This document shows positions 49,792 through 57,617 of a DNA stretch of 64,000 bases, piece by piece. The notes below the pieces were generated by a model. The model had not been told where the DNA came from. It saw only the letters and a program-made list of their open reading frames with translations, and made no database searches. Each line of letters starts with the position of its first letter. The stretch's first letter is position 1. A program made the translations under genes and the position numbers. The DNA comes from Rhizobium etli_C (GTDB lineage: Bacteria > Pseudomonadota > Alphaproteobacteria > Rhizobiales > Rhizobiaceae). Where the stretch lies: assembly GCF_014198605.1 (NCBI RefSeq), contig NZ_JACIHU010000002.1; one strand, 5' to 3'.

Positions 49792-51387
49792 TTGGCGGAA
49801 GACTGCTGCATTCTCATCATCGACGACAATATCGACGACCGCGAGGTTTATCGTCGCATATTGGGCCGCGTCTCCAGCACCGCCTACACCGTCGTCGAGG
49901 CGGAGACCGGCCAAGAGGGCCTTGCGCTGAACGGGCGCAAGCGGCCGGACTGCATCCTGCTCGACTATTCGCTGCCGGGGCGCGACGGGCTCGGCGTGCT
50001 TGCCGATCTATTGGAGGACGATCCTGCCGCCAATGTCATCATGCTGACCGGCCAGGGCAGCGAGACCGTCGCCGTCGAAGTGATGAAAGCCGGCGCGCGC
50101 GACTATCTCACCAAAGATTCGCTTTCGCCGGAATCGCTGCATCGCTGCATCCAGAACGCCATCATGCACGGCATGCTGGAAGCGCAGCTGGAGCAGAAAC
50201 GGCAATCGCTCGAGATCTTCACGCGCGCCATGGCCCATGATCTGAAGGAGCCGCTCCGGACGATCAAATCCTTCAGCCGCATCCTGCACGGTTCTGCGGC
50301 GCTGCCGGCTGAAGACCGGGAACTGCTCGATTACGTGCTGAGCGCCGCTGACCATATGGAAGACCTGATCGTCAAGGTCTCGGGCTTCACCAAGCTCGAG
50401 GCCTATGGCGGGCCGGAGCTGACGCCGGTCGCGCTGTCCGATGTGCTCAACCAGGTGGAGGACAATCTGCGCCAGCAGATGGAGAGCCGCGGCGCCGTCA
50501 TCATCCGCGGGGCACTGCCGGAGGTCATGGGCGATGCGACGCTGCTGGCCCAGCTTCTGCAGAACCTGGTGTCGAATGCCATCCGCTATTGCGATCAAAA
50601 AGCTCCGGAGGTGACGATCTCGGGCGAAGCGCAGGGGGATACTTGCCGCCTGACGGTGCGTGACAACGGACCGGGCATCGATCCCCAGCACCGCGAGCTG
50701 ATCTTCCAGCCGTTCAAGCGGCTGGTCGGCCGCGGCATCGAGGGCACCGGGCTCGGCCTTGCTATCTGCCGCCGCATCGCGCAGCTGCATGGCGGCGCGA
50801 TCTGGTGCGAACCGGAGAAGGGGCCTGGCGCCACCTTCATCGTCGAAATACCGCTCGCCGCGGCGCGGCCCGCGCCGCCCGCCGCATCGGCCGCTCCGCC
50901 CAGCGCAAAGCCTGCGGAGCAGCCGGGCGAAGGTTCCGGCAGGCTTGCCGAAGTGCTGCTCGTCGAAGACAGCCCGGCCGACATCCAGATTCTGAAGATC
51001 AAGCTGATGCGGCGGGAGAAGGTGACCTTCAACCTGCATGTCGCCACCAACGGACGCGAGGCGATGCGGCTGCTCGAAGAGCGCGCCGACATCGCCGACG
51101 TGCCGCAGATCGACCTGATGCTGCTCGACATCAACATGCCGATCATGGACGGCTTCGAGGTGCTGAACGCACTGTCGGCCGACGCCCGTCTGAAACGGAT
51201 TCCCGTCTGCATTCTCAGCACCTCGAGCGACGAGACCGACATGCAGCGGGCCAGAAATCTCGGCGCGCGCGCCTACATGGTCAAGCCGCCGACCCTGCAG
51301 CAACTGGAAGAGGCTCTCGAAGATGTCGATCATTTGGAACTGCTGCAGCGCGGCGATTTGCTTGCGCTTTGTGCGGAACAAAACTAA
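49792..51387 (+). CDS. Hybrid REC-histidine kinase-REC protein
   Basis: 531 aa from a TTG at 49792 with GAGGA upstream. N-terminal receiver (D58 in ILLDYSLPG), HisKA with H150 (RAMAHDLKEPLRTI), HATPase_c (LVSNAIRYCD, VRDNGPGIDPQHRELIF, GTGLGLAICRRI), a Pro/Ala linker and a C-terminal receiver (D446 in LLDINMPIMDG). No sensor is present, so input must come by phosphotransfer to the first receiver. A likely intermediate in a relay with the two preceding genes. Confidence 0.92.
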   Translation: MAEDCCILIIDDNIDDREVYRRILGRVSSTAYTVVEAETGQEGLALNGRKRPDCILLDYSLPGRDGLGVLADLLEDDPAANVIMLTGQGSETVAVEVMKAGARDYLTKDSLSPESLHRCIQNAIMHGMLEAQLEQKRQSLEIFTRAMAHDLKEPLRTIKSFSRILHGSAALPAEDRELLDYVLSAADHMEDLIVKVSGFTKLEAYGGPELTPVALSDVLNQVEDNLRQQMESRGAVIIRGALPEVMGDATLLAQLLQNLVSNAIRYCDQKAPEVTISGEAQGDTCRLTVRDNGPGIDPQHRELIFQPFKRLVGRGIEGTGLGLAICRRIAQLHGGAIWCEPEKGPGATFIVEIPLAAARPAPPAASAAPPSAKPAEQPGEGSGRLAEVLLVEDSPADIQILKIKLMRREKVTFNLHVATNGREAMRLLEERADIADVPQIDLMLLDINMPIMDGFEVLNALSADARLKRIPVCILSTSSDETDMQRARNLGARAYMVKPPTLQQLEEALEDVDHLELLQRGDLLALCAEQN

Positions 51388-51471
51388 GCGGTGGTCATTG
51401 GCAACGGTATGATCTTCGCAACTTTCATACTCGCGCTCCTGACGACGCCGCTTCAATCAGGACTGCTCTCG

Positions 51472-53091
51472 ATGGTATCAGGCATACATCACGTTACGGC
51501 CATCACCCGAAAGGTGCAGGCAAACGTGGACTTTTACGCCGGCTTCCTCGGCATGCGACTCGTCAAGCAGACGGCCGGTTACGAAGATGTTATGCAGCTT
51601 CATCTCCTCTATGGCGATGCGGCGGGAACGCCGGGTTCGCTGCTCACCTTCCTCGTCTGGGAAGACGGCGCCCCCGGCCGGGTGGGCTACGGCCAGATCA
51701 GCGAGATTTCGTTGGCGATCGATCCGGCGAGCATCGGCTACTGGCTGACGCGCGCCATGAGCTTCGGCCTGCGCTCGGAGGTGCCGGCCGACGAATTCGG
51801 CGAGCCTGTTCTCAGGCTGAAAGATCCCGACAATATCATCCTCAAGCTCGCAGGCGCCAAGAACCTAACATCGCCGGCCGCCTGGGACGGCGCCTCGATC
51901 CCGGTCGAACATGCAGTCCAGCGCGTGCGCGGCGCGACCATGCTGACGGAAAAGCCTGACGAAAGCCGGGGCTTTCTCGAGAGCCATTTCGGTTACCGCT
52001 TCCAGGCCAATCGCGGCACGATCGACAGGCTGGTTTCGCAATCGGGCGACATTATCGACGTGCGCGATGCACGCGGCTTCTGGTCCGGGGCGCCCGGCAC
52101 CGGCACTGTCGATCACGTTGCCTTCCGCGCCCCGGACGAGGAGACGCTGCTGTCGGTCGGCAAGGCCTTGGAGGCGACCAATGCGTCGCCTACCAACATG
52201 CATGACCGCAAATATTTCCGCTCGCTCTATGCCCGCGAGCCGGGCGGCACGCTGGTGGAGCTTGCGACCGACAAGCCGGGCATGACCGTCGACGAGGAGC
52301 ATGCCGCACTCGGAACAAAGCTTTTCGCGCCGCCCGGCGCGATCACCAATCTGGATGAGCTGAAGGTGGTGCTGCCGCAATTTTCGATGCCCGGTCAGCC
52401 GCGCATCAATTATCGCGAGCTGCCTTTCGTCCATCGCTTCTACACGCCGCCCAATCCCGACGGCAGCGTCTTCGTGCTGCTGCACGGCTCGGGCGGTAAT
52501 GAGACGACGCTGATGCCGCTGCTGAACAAGGCGGCGCCGCGCGCAACCCTCATGGGCGTGCGGGGCCGTGCGACGGAAGAGGGTTTTCCGCGCTGGTACA
52601 AGCGCATTACACCCTTCTCCTTCGACCAGAACGACATCAAGACCGAGGCGGAGGCCTTTGCGGCCTTCATCGACGGCGCCGTCAAGTCCTACGGGCTCGA
52701 CCCCAAGAAGATCGTCTATGTCGGCTATTCCAACGGCGCCAATCTATTGAACTCCCTGCTCTACCTGCACCCGAACCTCGTTCACAAGGCGGTGCTGCTG
52801 CGCTCCATGCCTGTACTTAGCGACTATCCGCATGCCGATCTGAAGGGCACGGACCTGCTCGTCATCAGCGGCAAGACGGATGCCTACGGCAAATATACGA
52901 GCGAACTCGAAGAGAGGCTGAAGAGTTCGGGCGCCACTGTCGATTCCGACGTCATCCCCGGCGGTCACGACCTCGGTGATGCCGATGTGCCGATCATCCA
53001 GAAGTGGCTGCTCCAGAGAATGGGCGATGATCCCCTGCCGCTGGAGCAGCAAGCGGTCAAGCCGACGAGCGAGACGCTCGGGCGACCATGA
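51472..53091 (+). CDS. Fused VOC dioxygenase/glyoxalase and alpha/beta hydrolase (MhqO-MhqD-like)
   Basis: 539 aa from the ATG at 51472. Residues 1-310 contain two VOC modules (GIHHVTAITRKVQANVDFY; VDHVAFRAPDEETLLSVG) as in ring-cleaving dioxygenases such as MhqO. Residues 325-520 are a carboxylesterase/phospholipase-type hydrolase with nucleophile S420 (GYSNGAN), aspartate in ISGKTDAY and histidine in GGHDLG. In Bacillus mhqO and mhqD are separate genes for quinone/aldehyde detoxification. The fusion looks intact, with no frameshift. Confidence 0.87.
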   Translation: MVSGIHHVTAITRKVQANVDFYAGFLGMRLVKQTAGYEDVMQLHLLYGDAAGTPGSLLTFLVWEDGAPGRVGYGQISEISLAIDPASIGYWLTRAMSFGLRSEVPADEFGEPVLRLKDPDNIILKLAGAKNLTSPAAWDGASIPVEHAVQRVRGATMLTEKPDESRGFLESHFGYRFQANRGTIDRLVSQSGDIIDVRDARGFWSGAPGTGTVDHVAFRAPDEETLLSVGKALEATNASPTNMHDRKYFRSLYAREPGGTLVELATDKPGMTVDEEHAALGTKLFAPPGAITNLDELKVVLPQFSMPGQPRINYRELPFVHRFYTPPNPDGSVFVLLHGSGGNETTLMPLLNKAAPRATLMGVRGRATEEGFPRWYKRITPFSFDQNDIKTEAEAFAAFIDGAVKSYGLDPKKIVYVGYSNGANLLNSLLYLHPNLVHKAVLLRSMPVLSDYPHADLKGTDLLVISGKTDAYGKYTSELEERLKSSGATVDSDVIPGGHDLGDADVPIIQKWLLQRMGDDPLPLEQQAVKPTSETLGRP

Positions 53092-53962
53092 TGCCGGCCA
53101 GCACCACTGCGGCGCCCAGCGCCTGCATCGTCCCGATCGCCTCATTGAGCAGCGCCCAGGCGAGGATCGCGGCGACGACCGGCTGAAGTAGCAGCGTCAG
53201 CGATGAAAAGGCGGGCGGCAGATAGGCCAGCGCATAGGTGATCGCCACCTGGCCGCCGGCATGGCTGATGAAGGCGAGGCCGAAGAGGATCGACCAGCCG
53301 TAGAAGGTCGCCGGCAGCATCTGGCCTTCGAAGAAGAAAGCTATCGGAAAGATGCAGACGGCAGCCGATGCCGTGCTCCACAGCATGATGCGGATCGTAT
53401 CGAACCGGCTGCGCAGCCTGCCGATCGCCAGGATATAGCAGGCATAGAAGAAGGCGGCGATCATCGCGGCGCCGTCGCCACTCAAATCGCCATTGCCGAG
53501 CCCTGCCGGACCGCCTTTCAGAATAACGACCCCGGCAAGCGCCAGAAGCAGCCCCAACAGGAAGACGCTGCTGGTTCTCGCCCTGAAAAACAGGACGGCG
53601 ATCAGCGTGACGAAAACGGGCGCGAGATTGGCAAGCAGCGTCGCGTTGGCGACCGAGGTCATGGTGAGCGAAAGGTGCCAGGCGGCAAGGTCGAGCGCCA
53701 GCATGACGCCCGGAAGAACCAGCATGCCGAAGTCGGCAAGGCTTTGCGGTCTGGGTCCGGCATTCTTCTTCAGCAGCGAGACGATGAAGATCGGGATCAG
53801 TGCCAGCGCCACGCGCCAAAAGGCGGTGGCCATCGGCCCGACCTCGGACAGCCGCACGAAGATCGGCGAGCCGCCGATCGCCGCGCCGCCGAGAACGAGC
53901 GCCGCAAGAGCGAGACGATTGGAAGGCGAGGCTTCGGATAGGGTTGAAGCGGTCTGCGACAT
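53057..53962 (-). CDS. EamA/DMT-family drug/metabolite transporter
   Basis: 301 aa with ten predicted membrane helices in two EamA repeats (LVLGGAAIGGSPIFVRLSEV; VGLGNGDLSGDGAAMIAAFFY). It probably exports a small metabolite; the substrate is not evident. Its 3' end overlaps the convergent dioxygenase-hydrolase gene by 35 bp. Confidence 0.9.
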   Translation of the reverse strand: MSQTASTLSEASPSNRLALAALVLGGAAIGGSPIFVRLSEVGPMATAFWRVALALIPIFIVSLLKKNAGPRPQSLADFGMLVLPGVMLALDLAAWHLSLTMTSVANATLLANLAPVFVTLIAVLFFRARTSSVFLLGLLLALAGVVILKGGPAGLGNGDLSGDGAAMIAAFFYACYILAIGRLRSRFDTIRIMLWSTASAAVCIFPIAFFFEGQMLPATFYGWSILFGLAFISHAGGQVAITYALAYLPPAFSSLTLLLQPVVAAILAWALLNEAIGTMQALGAAVVLAGIMVARASRSSA

Positions 53963-54075
53963 GATCTCGATATTTCCGATCGCCGCCCGAACACCGGCAG
54001 CGGGCCACTGATTGTCGAGTGCGTAGCAGAAGTCGACCGCCGGGGACAGCCGATGAGCGACATCGAAATGGAAAA

Positions 54076-55560
54076 TCAGGCGGGATGCGTATTCGGCGCG
54101 GCCAGCCGCAGCTTTGCGGCGATTTCGGTCGCGACGAAGAATGCATGCTCAGTCACCTGCGGCAGCCCCATCAGCTCGCCGAAGGTGCCGCGCGCCAAGG
54201 GACCGGAGATCAATAGCGAAGGGTCCGCGGTCCCCGACGGGCCGATCGCCTCCGAGCGCTCGGTGCAGGCAAGGCCGAGGCCGGTGGGATCGAGCGACAG
54301 GTGGCCGCTTGCCGCGAGCGCCGAGAGCCAGGGCTGGGTTTCGAGAATGCCGCCATGGGCCGGCCCGGTCGTGACGACGACGGCGTCGTAGCTGCTCTCC
54401 AACGGCTGGCGCCGGTGGCGCGGCTGCAGCGTGCACGAAATGCGTTCGCCTTCGATGCGCACATCGGCGACGGAGCCGGCGAGGATTTCGAGACGACCAG
54501 CAGCGATTGCCGCGTCGAGGACGGCCTCCACCTGCGGCGCGATGCGGAAACGATGCACATCCCAATAGGGACGCAGATGGCGGACGACACGGCGCCGTTC
54601 GGCCATCGGCAGCGCCTGCCAGAGATCAAATCCCTGCGCCCGCACCTGATCGATCACTCCATGCCAGCTTATGCCCTGCGCCTTCGCCGCATTTACGGCG
54701 GCGCGGATTCCCGCCAGCAGCGAAACGGCGGAGTGAGCCGCATCGGCATCGAAATCGCCATAGAGCGGCTGCGGCGCCGGCGCATGCCCGCGCGAGCGCA
54801 GGCCACGGCGCGAGATCGCCGTCACCGGACCATCATGTCCGCGTTCGGCAAGCGAGGCGATGACATCGGCGGCGGTCAGGCCGTTGCCGATGACCAGCAC
54901 CCGGTCGTGGGGACGGATGACGTCGAGCGCGCCCGGCTTCGTGGTGTCGGCGACGAAACGGGGATGGGCGGCCAGAAGGGTTGTAAGCCGGCCGGGAGCG
55001 ACCGGCGGCGGATGGCTGGTGGCGATCGCGACGATATCGGCCTCCGTCACGCCGCCTTTGTCGTCGCGGATCGACCAGCGGCCCGCCCGGCGCTCGACAT
55101 GGGTCACGGCCGCGCGGCAATGGCGCACGCTGCCATCGTCCAGGAACGGTTTCAGCAGGGAGGCGACATAGTCGCCGAAGAGCCGACGCCGGGGAAAGAT
55201 CTGGTCGTCGGAGTGTCTTGCCTCGGGGTCGCAGGCGACGGCGTCGCGGGCGTCGATCCAGGCCTGGAATTCGCCCTGGTCGTCAGGCTGCAGGCTCATC
55301 TTGGCGGCCGGAACATTGATGCGGTGGGCCGGGTCGTCCGTGTCATAGGCCAGGCCGCGACCGAGCTCGGCGCGCGGCTCGAAAACGACGATGACGGCAT
55401 GCACGTCGCCCATCGCCCGGGCGAGATGATAGGCGACGCCCGCGCCGGAGACGCCACCGCCGATGATGGCGACGACGGGTTTTCCGGACGTCGGCAGAGG
55501 CTTGGGCTGCATGATGGCCGAGACCGTTGCTTCGATAGCTTGAGCATAGAAGCCGGGCAT
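54076..55560 (-). CDS. FAD/NAD(P)-binding oxidoreductase
   Basis: 494 aa. N-terminal dinucleotide fold (VAIIGGGVSGAGVAYHLARA) and a second one in the middle (VLVIGNGLTAADVIASLAE) define the NAD_binding_9/FAD-dependent group. The end has a typical FAD-family TGLG segment (SLDPTGLGLACTE). A start at 55512 is also possible. Substrate is unknown. It is encoded next to an OsmC-like gene on the same strand. Confidence 0.85.
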   Translation of the reverse strand: MPGFYAQAIEATVSAIMQPKPLPTSGKPVVAIIGGGVSGAGVAYHLARAMGDVHAVIVVFEPRAELGRGLAYDTDDPAHRINVPAAKMSLQPDDQGEFQAWIDARDAVACDPEARHSDDQIFPRRRLFGDYVASLLKPFLDDGSVRHCRAAVTHVERRAGRWSIRDDKGGVTEADIVAIATSHPPPVAPGRLTTLLAAHPRFVADTTKPGALDVIRPHDRVLVIGNGLTAADVIASLAERGHDGPVTAISRRGLRSRGHAPAPQPLYGDFDADAAHSAVSLLAGIRAAVNAAKAQGISWHGVIDQVRAQGFDLWQALPMAERRRVVRHLRPYWDVHRFRIAPQVEAVLDAAIAAGRLEILAGSVADVRIEGERISCTLQPRHRRQPLESSYDAVVVTTGPAHGGILETQPWLSALAASGHLSLDPTGLGLACTERSEAIGPSGTADPSLLISGPLARGTFGELMGLPQVTEHAFFVATEIAAKLRLAAPNTHPA

Positions 55561-55602
55561 TGCCCGCGCAATCCTCCGCTTGCGATTGTCTATGTGTGCA
55601 TA

Positions 55603-56031
55603 TCAGCCCGATATCGTCGTCGAGAATTCGGGATTGCCGCGGATGGTGTTGCTGACCGTGCAGATTTCGTCTTCGGCGGCATGGACGATCTTGCTGCGTG
55701 TTGCCTCGTCGATATCGCCCTTGATCGAGAAGACGATGTTGAACTTCGCAACGCGTGAAAGCCCTTCCGTCGCCTTTTCGCCGGTAACGTCAGCAGCGAT
55801 CTCGCTGATCCTGTCGAGAACGCCCATCTGGCTGGCGGCGATACGGGCGCTGAGCACGAGGCAGGCAGAAAGCGAGGCATAGAGCAGATCGAGCGGGCTG
55901 AAGCCCGGCTGCGACGGCGCGGTGACGATATCGATCTCACCTCTCGTGGTGGACGTGACATGCGGAAAACCGGTGCGTCCGAGAGTGGCGGTGGCGCCGG
56001 TCGGACGAGGGCGAGCCTTGAGATCAGCCAT
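55603..56031 (-). CDS. OsmC-like peroxidase family protein
   Basis: 142 aa from the ATG at 56031 (AGAGGA upstream). OsmC/Ohr fold with two conserved cysteines in SLSACLVLSARI and EICTVSNTIRGN. Such proteins reduce organic hydroperoxides with a thiol partner. The longer frame (to 56124) has no signal. Confidence 0.88.
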   Translation of the reverse strand: MADLKARPRPTGATATLGRTGFPHVTSTTRGEIDIVTAPSQPGFSPLDLLYASLSACLVLSARIAASQMGVLDRISEIAADVTGEKATEGLSRVAKFNIVFSIKGDIDEATRSKIVHAAEDEICTVSNTIRGNPEFSTTISG

Positions 56032-56176
56032 GAAGGAATCCTCTGACAACAGCTTCGCAGAGATAGGACAATCCGCACCGGCCGGCAACGGCGCCGGCGG
56101 TCGCCGATAGCGGAACCTTTCCATCCGCCATCAGTTGATTACACCTGAGCGAAATCAGTGACAAAGGTGGATTGCG

Positions 56177-56437
56177 ATGCCGCATGTCCGCAAGATGGAT
56201 CGTCAGGACCGGCGGATGGACGCCCGCGACCGGCTGATCGTTGCGCTCTATGCGCAGCTGAAGGCCGAGCGGGAAACACGCGAGACGCTGGAATGGGCGA
56301 TCCGCAACGGCGCTATCTCGCAGGAGGTGCTGGAGGCGATTGCGGCCGATCCGGTTCCCGTCGTCACCAGCGAGGATATCGCTTCGCTCGAGAAGATCAT
56401 CGCCCTCGATGCAAGGCGCAAACCAAATCGGACCTAG
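56177..56437 (+). CDS. Small hypothetical protein
   Basis: 86 aa; start at ATG 56177 with AAAGGTGG 8 nt upstream, or at a later ATG (MDRQDRR). Highly charged, helical (LIVALYAQLKAERETRETLE). No membrane segment. It diverges from osmC and heads a short plus-strand run toward the ku gene. Function unknown. Confidence 0.6.
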   Translation: MPHVRKMDRQDRRMDARDRLIVALYAQLKAERETRETLEWAIRNGAISQEVLEAIAADPVPVVTSEDIASLEKIIALDARRKPNRT

Positions 56438-56512
56438 GCAATTCCAACCACACCTGCGCAGCGGGCATGAGGCCCGAATGCGCAAAAAAGGTCGAAGAAG
56501 AGGAGATCCGAC

Positions 56513-56743
56513 ATGGCCGACATCACCTATCAGGTCGTCCCGCATGACAATGGCTGGGCCTACAAGCTCGGCGACACGCTGTCGGAGACCTATGCGACGG
56601 CCGACGAAGCGATCGTCCGCGCCAAGGACGCCGCGTCGCGCCAGAAAATCGGCGATGGCGACGCGCTGCTCGCCTATCCCTCACCCGACGGCGGCTGGGC
56701 ATTCCAGGAGCTCGAAACCGACAAGAGCAGCAGTCGACTGTGA
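56513..56743 (+). CDS. DUF2188-like small protein
   Basis: 76 aa with AGGAGA 6 nt before the ATG. ITYQVVPHDNGWAYKLGD, a tandem of short strands and a DEAIVRAKDAA helix match the DUF2188 fold. Role unknown. It precedes ku by 18 bp. Confidence 0.8.
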   Translation: MADITYQVVPHDNGWAYKLGDTLSETYATADEAIVRAKDAASRQKIGDGDALLAYPSPDGGWAFQELETDKSSSRL

Positions 56744-56761
56744 TTTGTCACGGAGGATAGA

Positions 56762-57616
56762 ATGGCCGCGCGGGCAAGCTGGAAAGGTCATCTGAAGGTA
56801 GGCGACCTTGCTTGCGCCGTCGGGCTCTATACCGCCATTTCCTCCTCCGATCGTGTCTCCTTCAACATCATCAACCGCAGAACCGGCCATCGCGTCGAAC
56901 GGCAATTCGTCGAAAGCGAGACCGGCAAGCCGGTGGAGCGCGACGACCAGGTCAAGGGCTATCAGATGGAGAATGGCGATTACATCGTCATCGAAGGCGA
57001 CGAGATTGCCGGGATCATGCCGGAGAGCGACAAAGTGCTCGATGTCAAGGCCTTCATCGCCTATGACGATATCGACAAGCTCTATTTCGACCGTCCCTAT
57101 TATCTCGCACCCGTGGACGAACATGATGAAGAAGCGCTGTCGCTGATCATCCGGGGCATGCGGGACGCCAAGGTGGCGGCGCTGGCCGAAGCCGTGCTTT
57201 TCCGGCGCAACCGAACGCTGCTGATCCGGCCGCATGACACACACATCGTCGCGACCATGCTGAACTTCGACTACGAGGTGCGCTCGGCCGACACCGTCTT
57301 CAAGGACATTCCCGACATCAAGTTCGACAAGGAGATGCTCGAACTCGCCGGGCATATCATCGAAACCAAGCAGGGCAGCTTCGACCCGAGTGAATACGAG
57401 GATCGCTACGAAGCCGCTCTCGTCGAACTGGTGAAGGCGAAGATCGAGGACCGGGCGCCGCCGAAGAAGAAACCGGCGCCGGAACGCAAGGTCGTCGATC
57501 TGATGGAGGCGCTGCGCCAGAGTGCGAAGATGAGCGGCAAGGGTGCGGCGAAGAAGACACCGGCAAGGAAGAAGGCGCCGGCGCGCAGCGACAGCCAGAG
57601 GAAGAAGGCAGGCTGA
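56762..57616 (+). CDS. ku: Ku-like DNA end-binding protein (NHEJ)
   Basis: 284 aa; GGAGG 6 nt before the ATG. Ku core fold (WKGHLKVGDLACAVGLYTAI, RRTGHRVERQFV-type strand) and a basic, lysine-rich C-terminal tail (KKTPARKKAPARSD). It binds double-strand ends and recruits LigD, whose gene begins 1 nt after its stop, so the two are an operon. Confidence 0.94.
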   Translation: MAARASWKGHLKVGDLACAVGLYTAISSSDRVSFNIINRRTGHRVERQFVESETGKPVERDDQVKGYQMENGDYIVIEGDEIAGIMPESDKVLDVKAFIAYDDIDKLYFDRPYYLAPVDEHDEEALSLIIRGMRDAKVAALAEAVLFRRNRTLLIRPHDTHIVATMLNFDYEVRSADTVFKDIPDIKFDKEMLELAGHIIETKQGSFDPSEYEDRYEAALVELVKAKIEDRAPPKKKPAPERKVVDLMEALRQSAKMSGKGAAKKTPARKKAPARSDSQRKKAG

Positions 57617-57617
57617 G

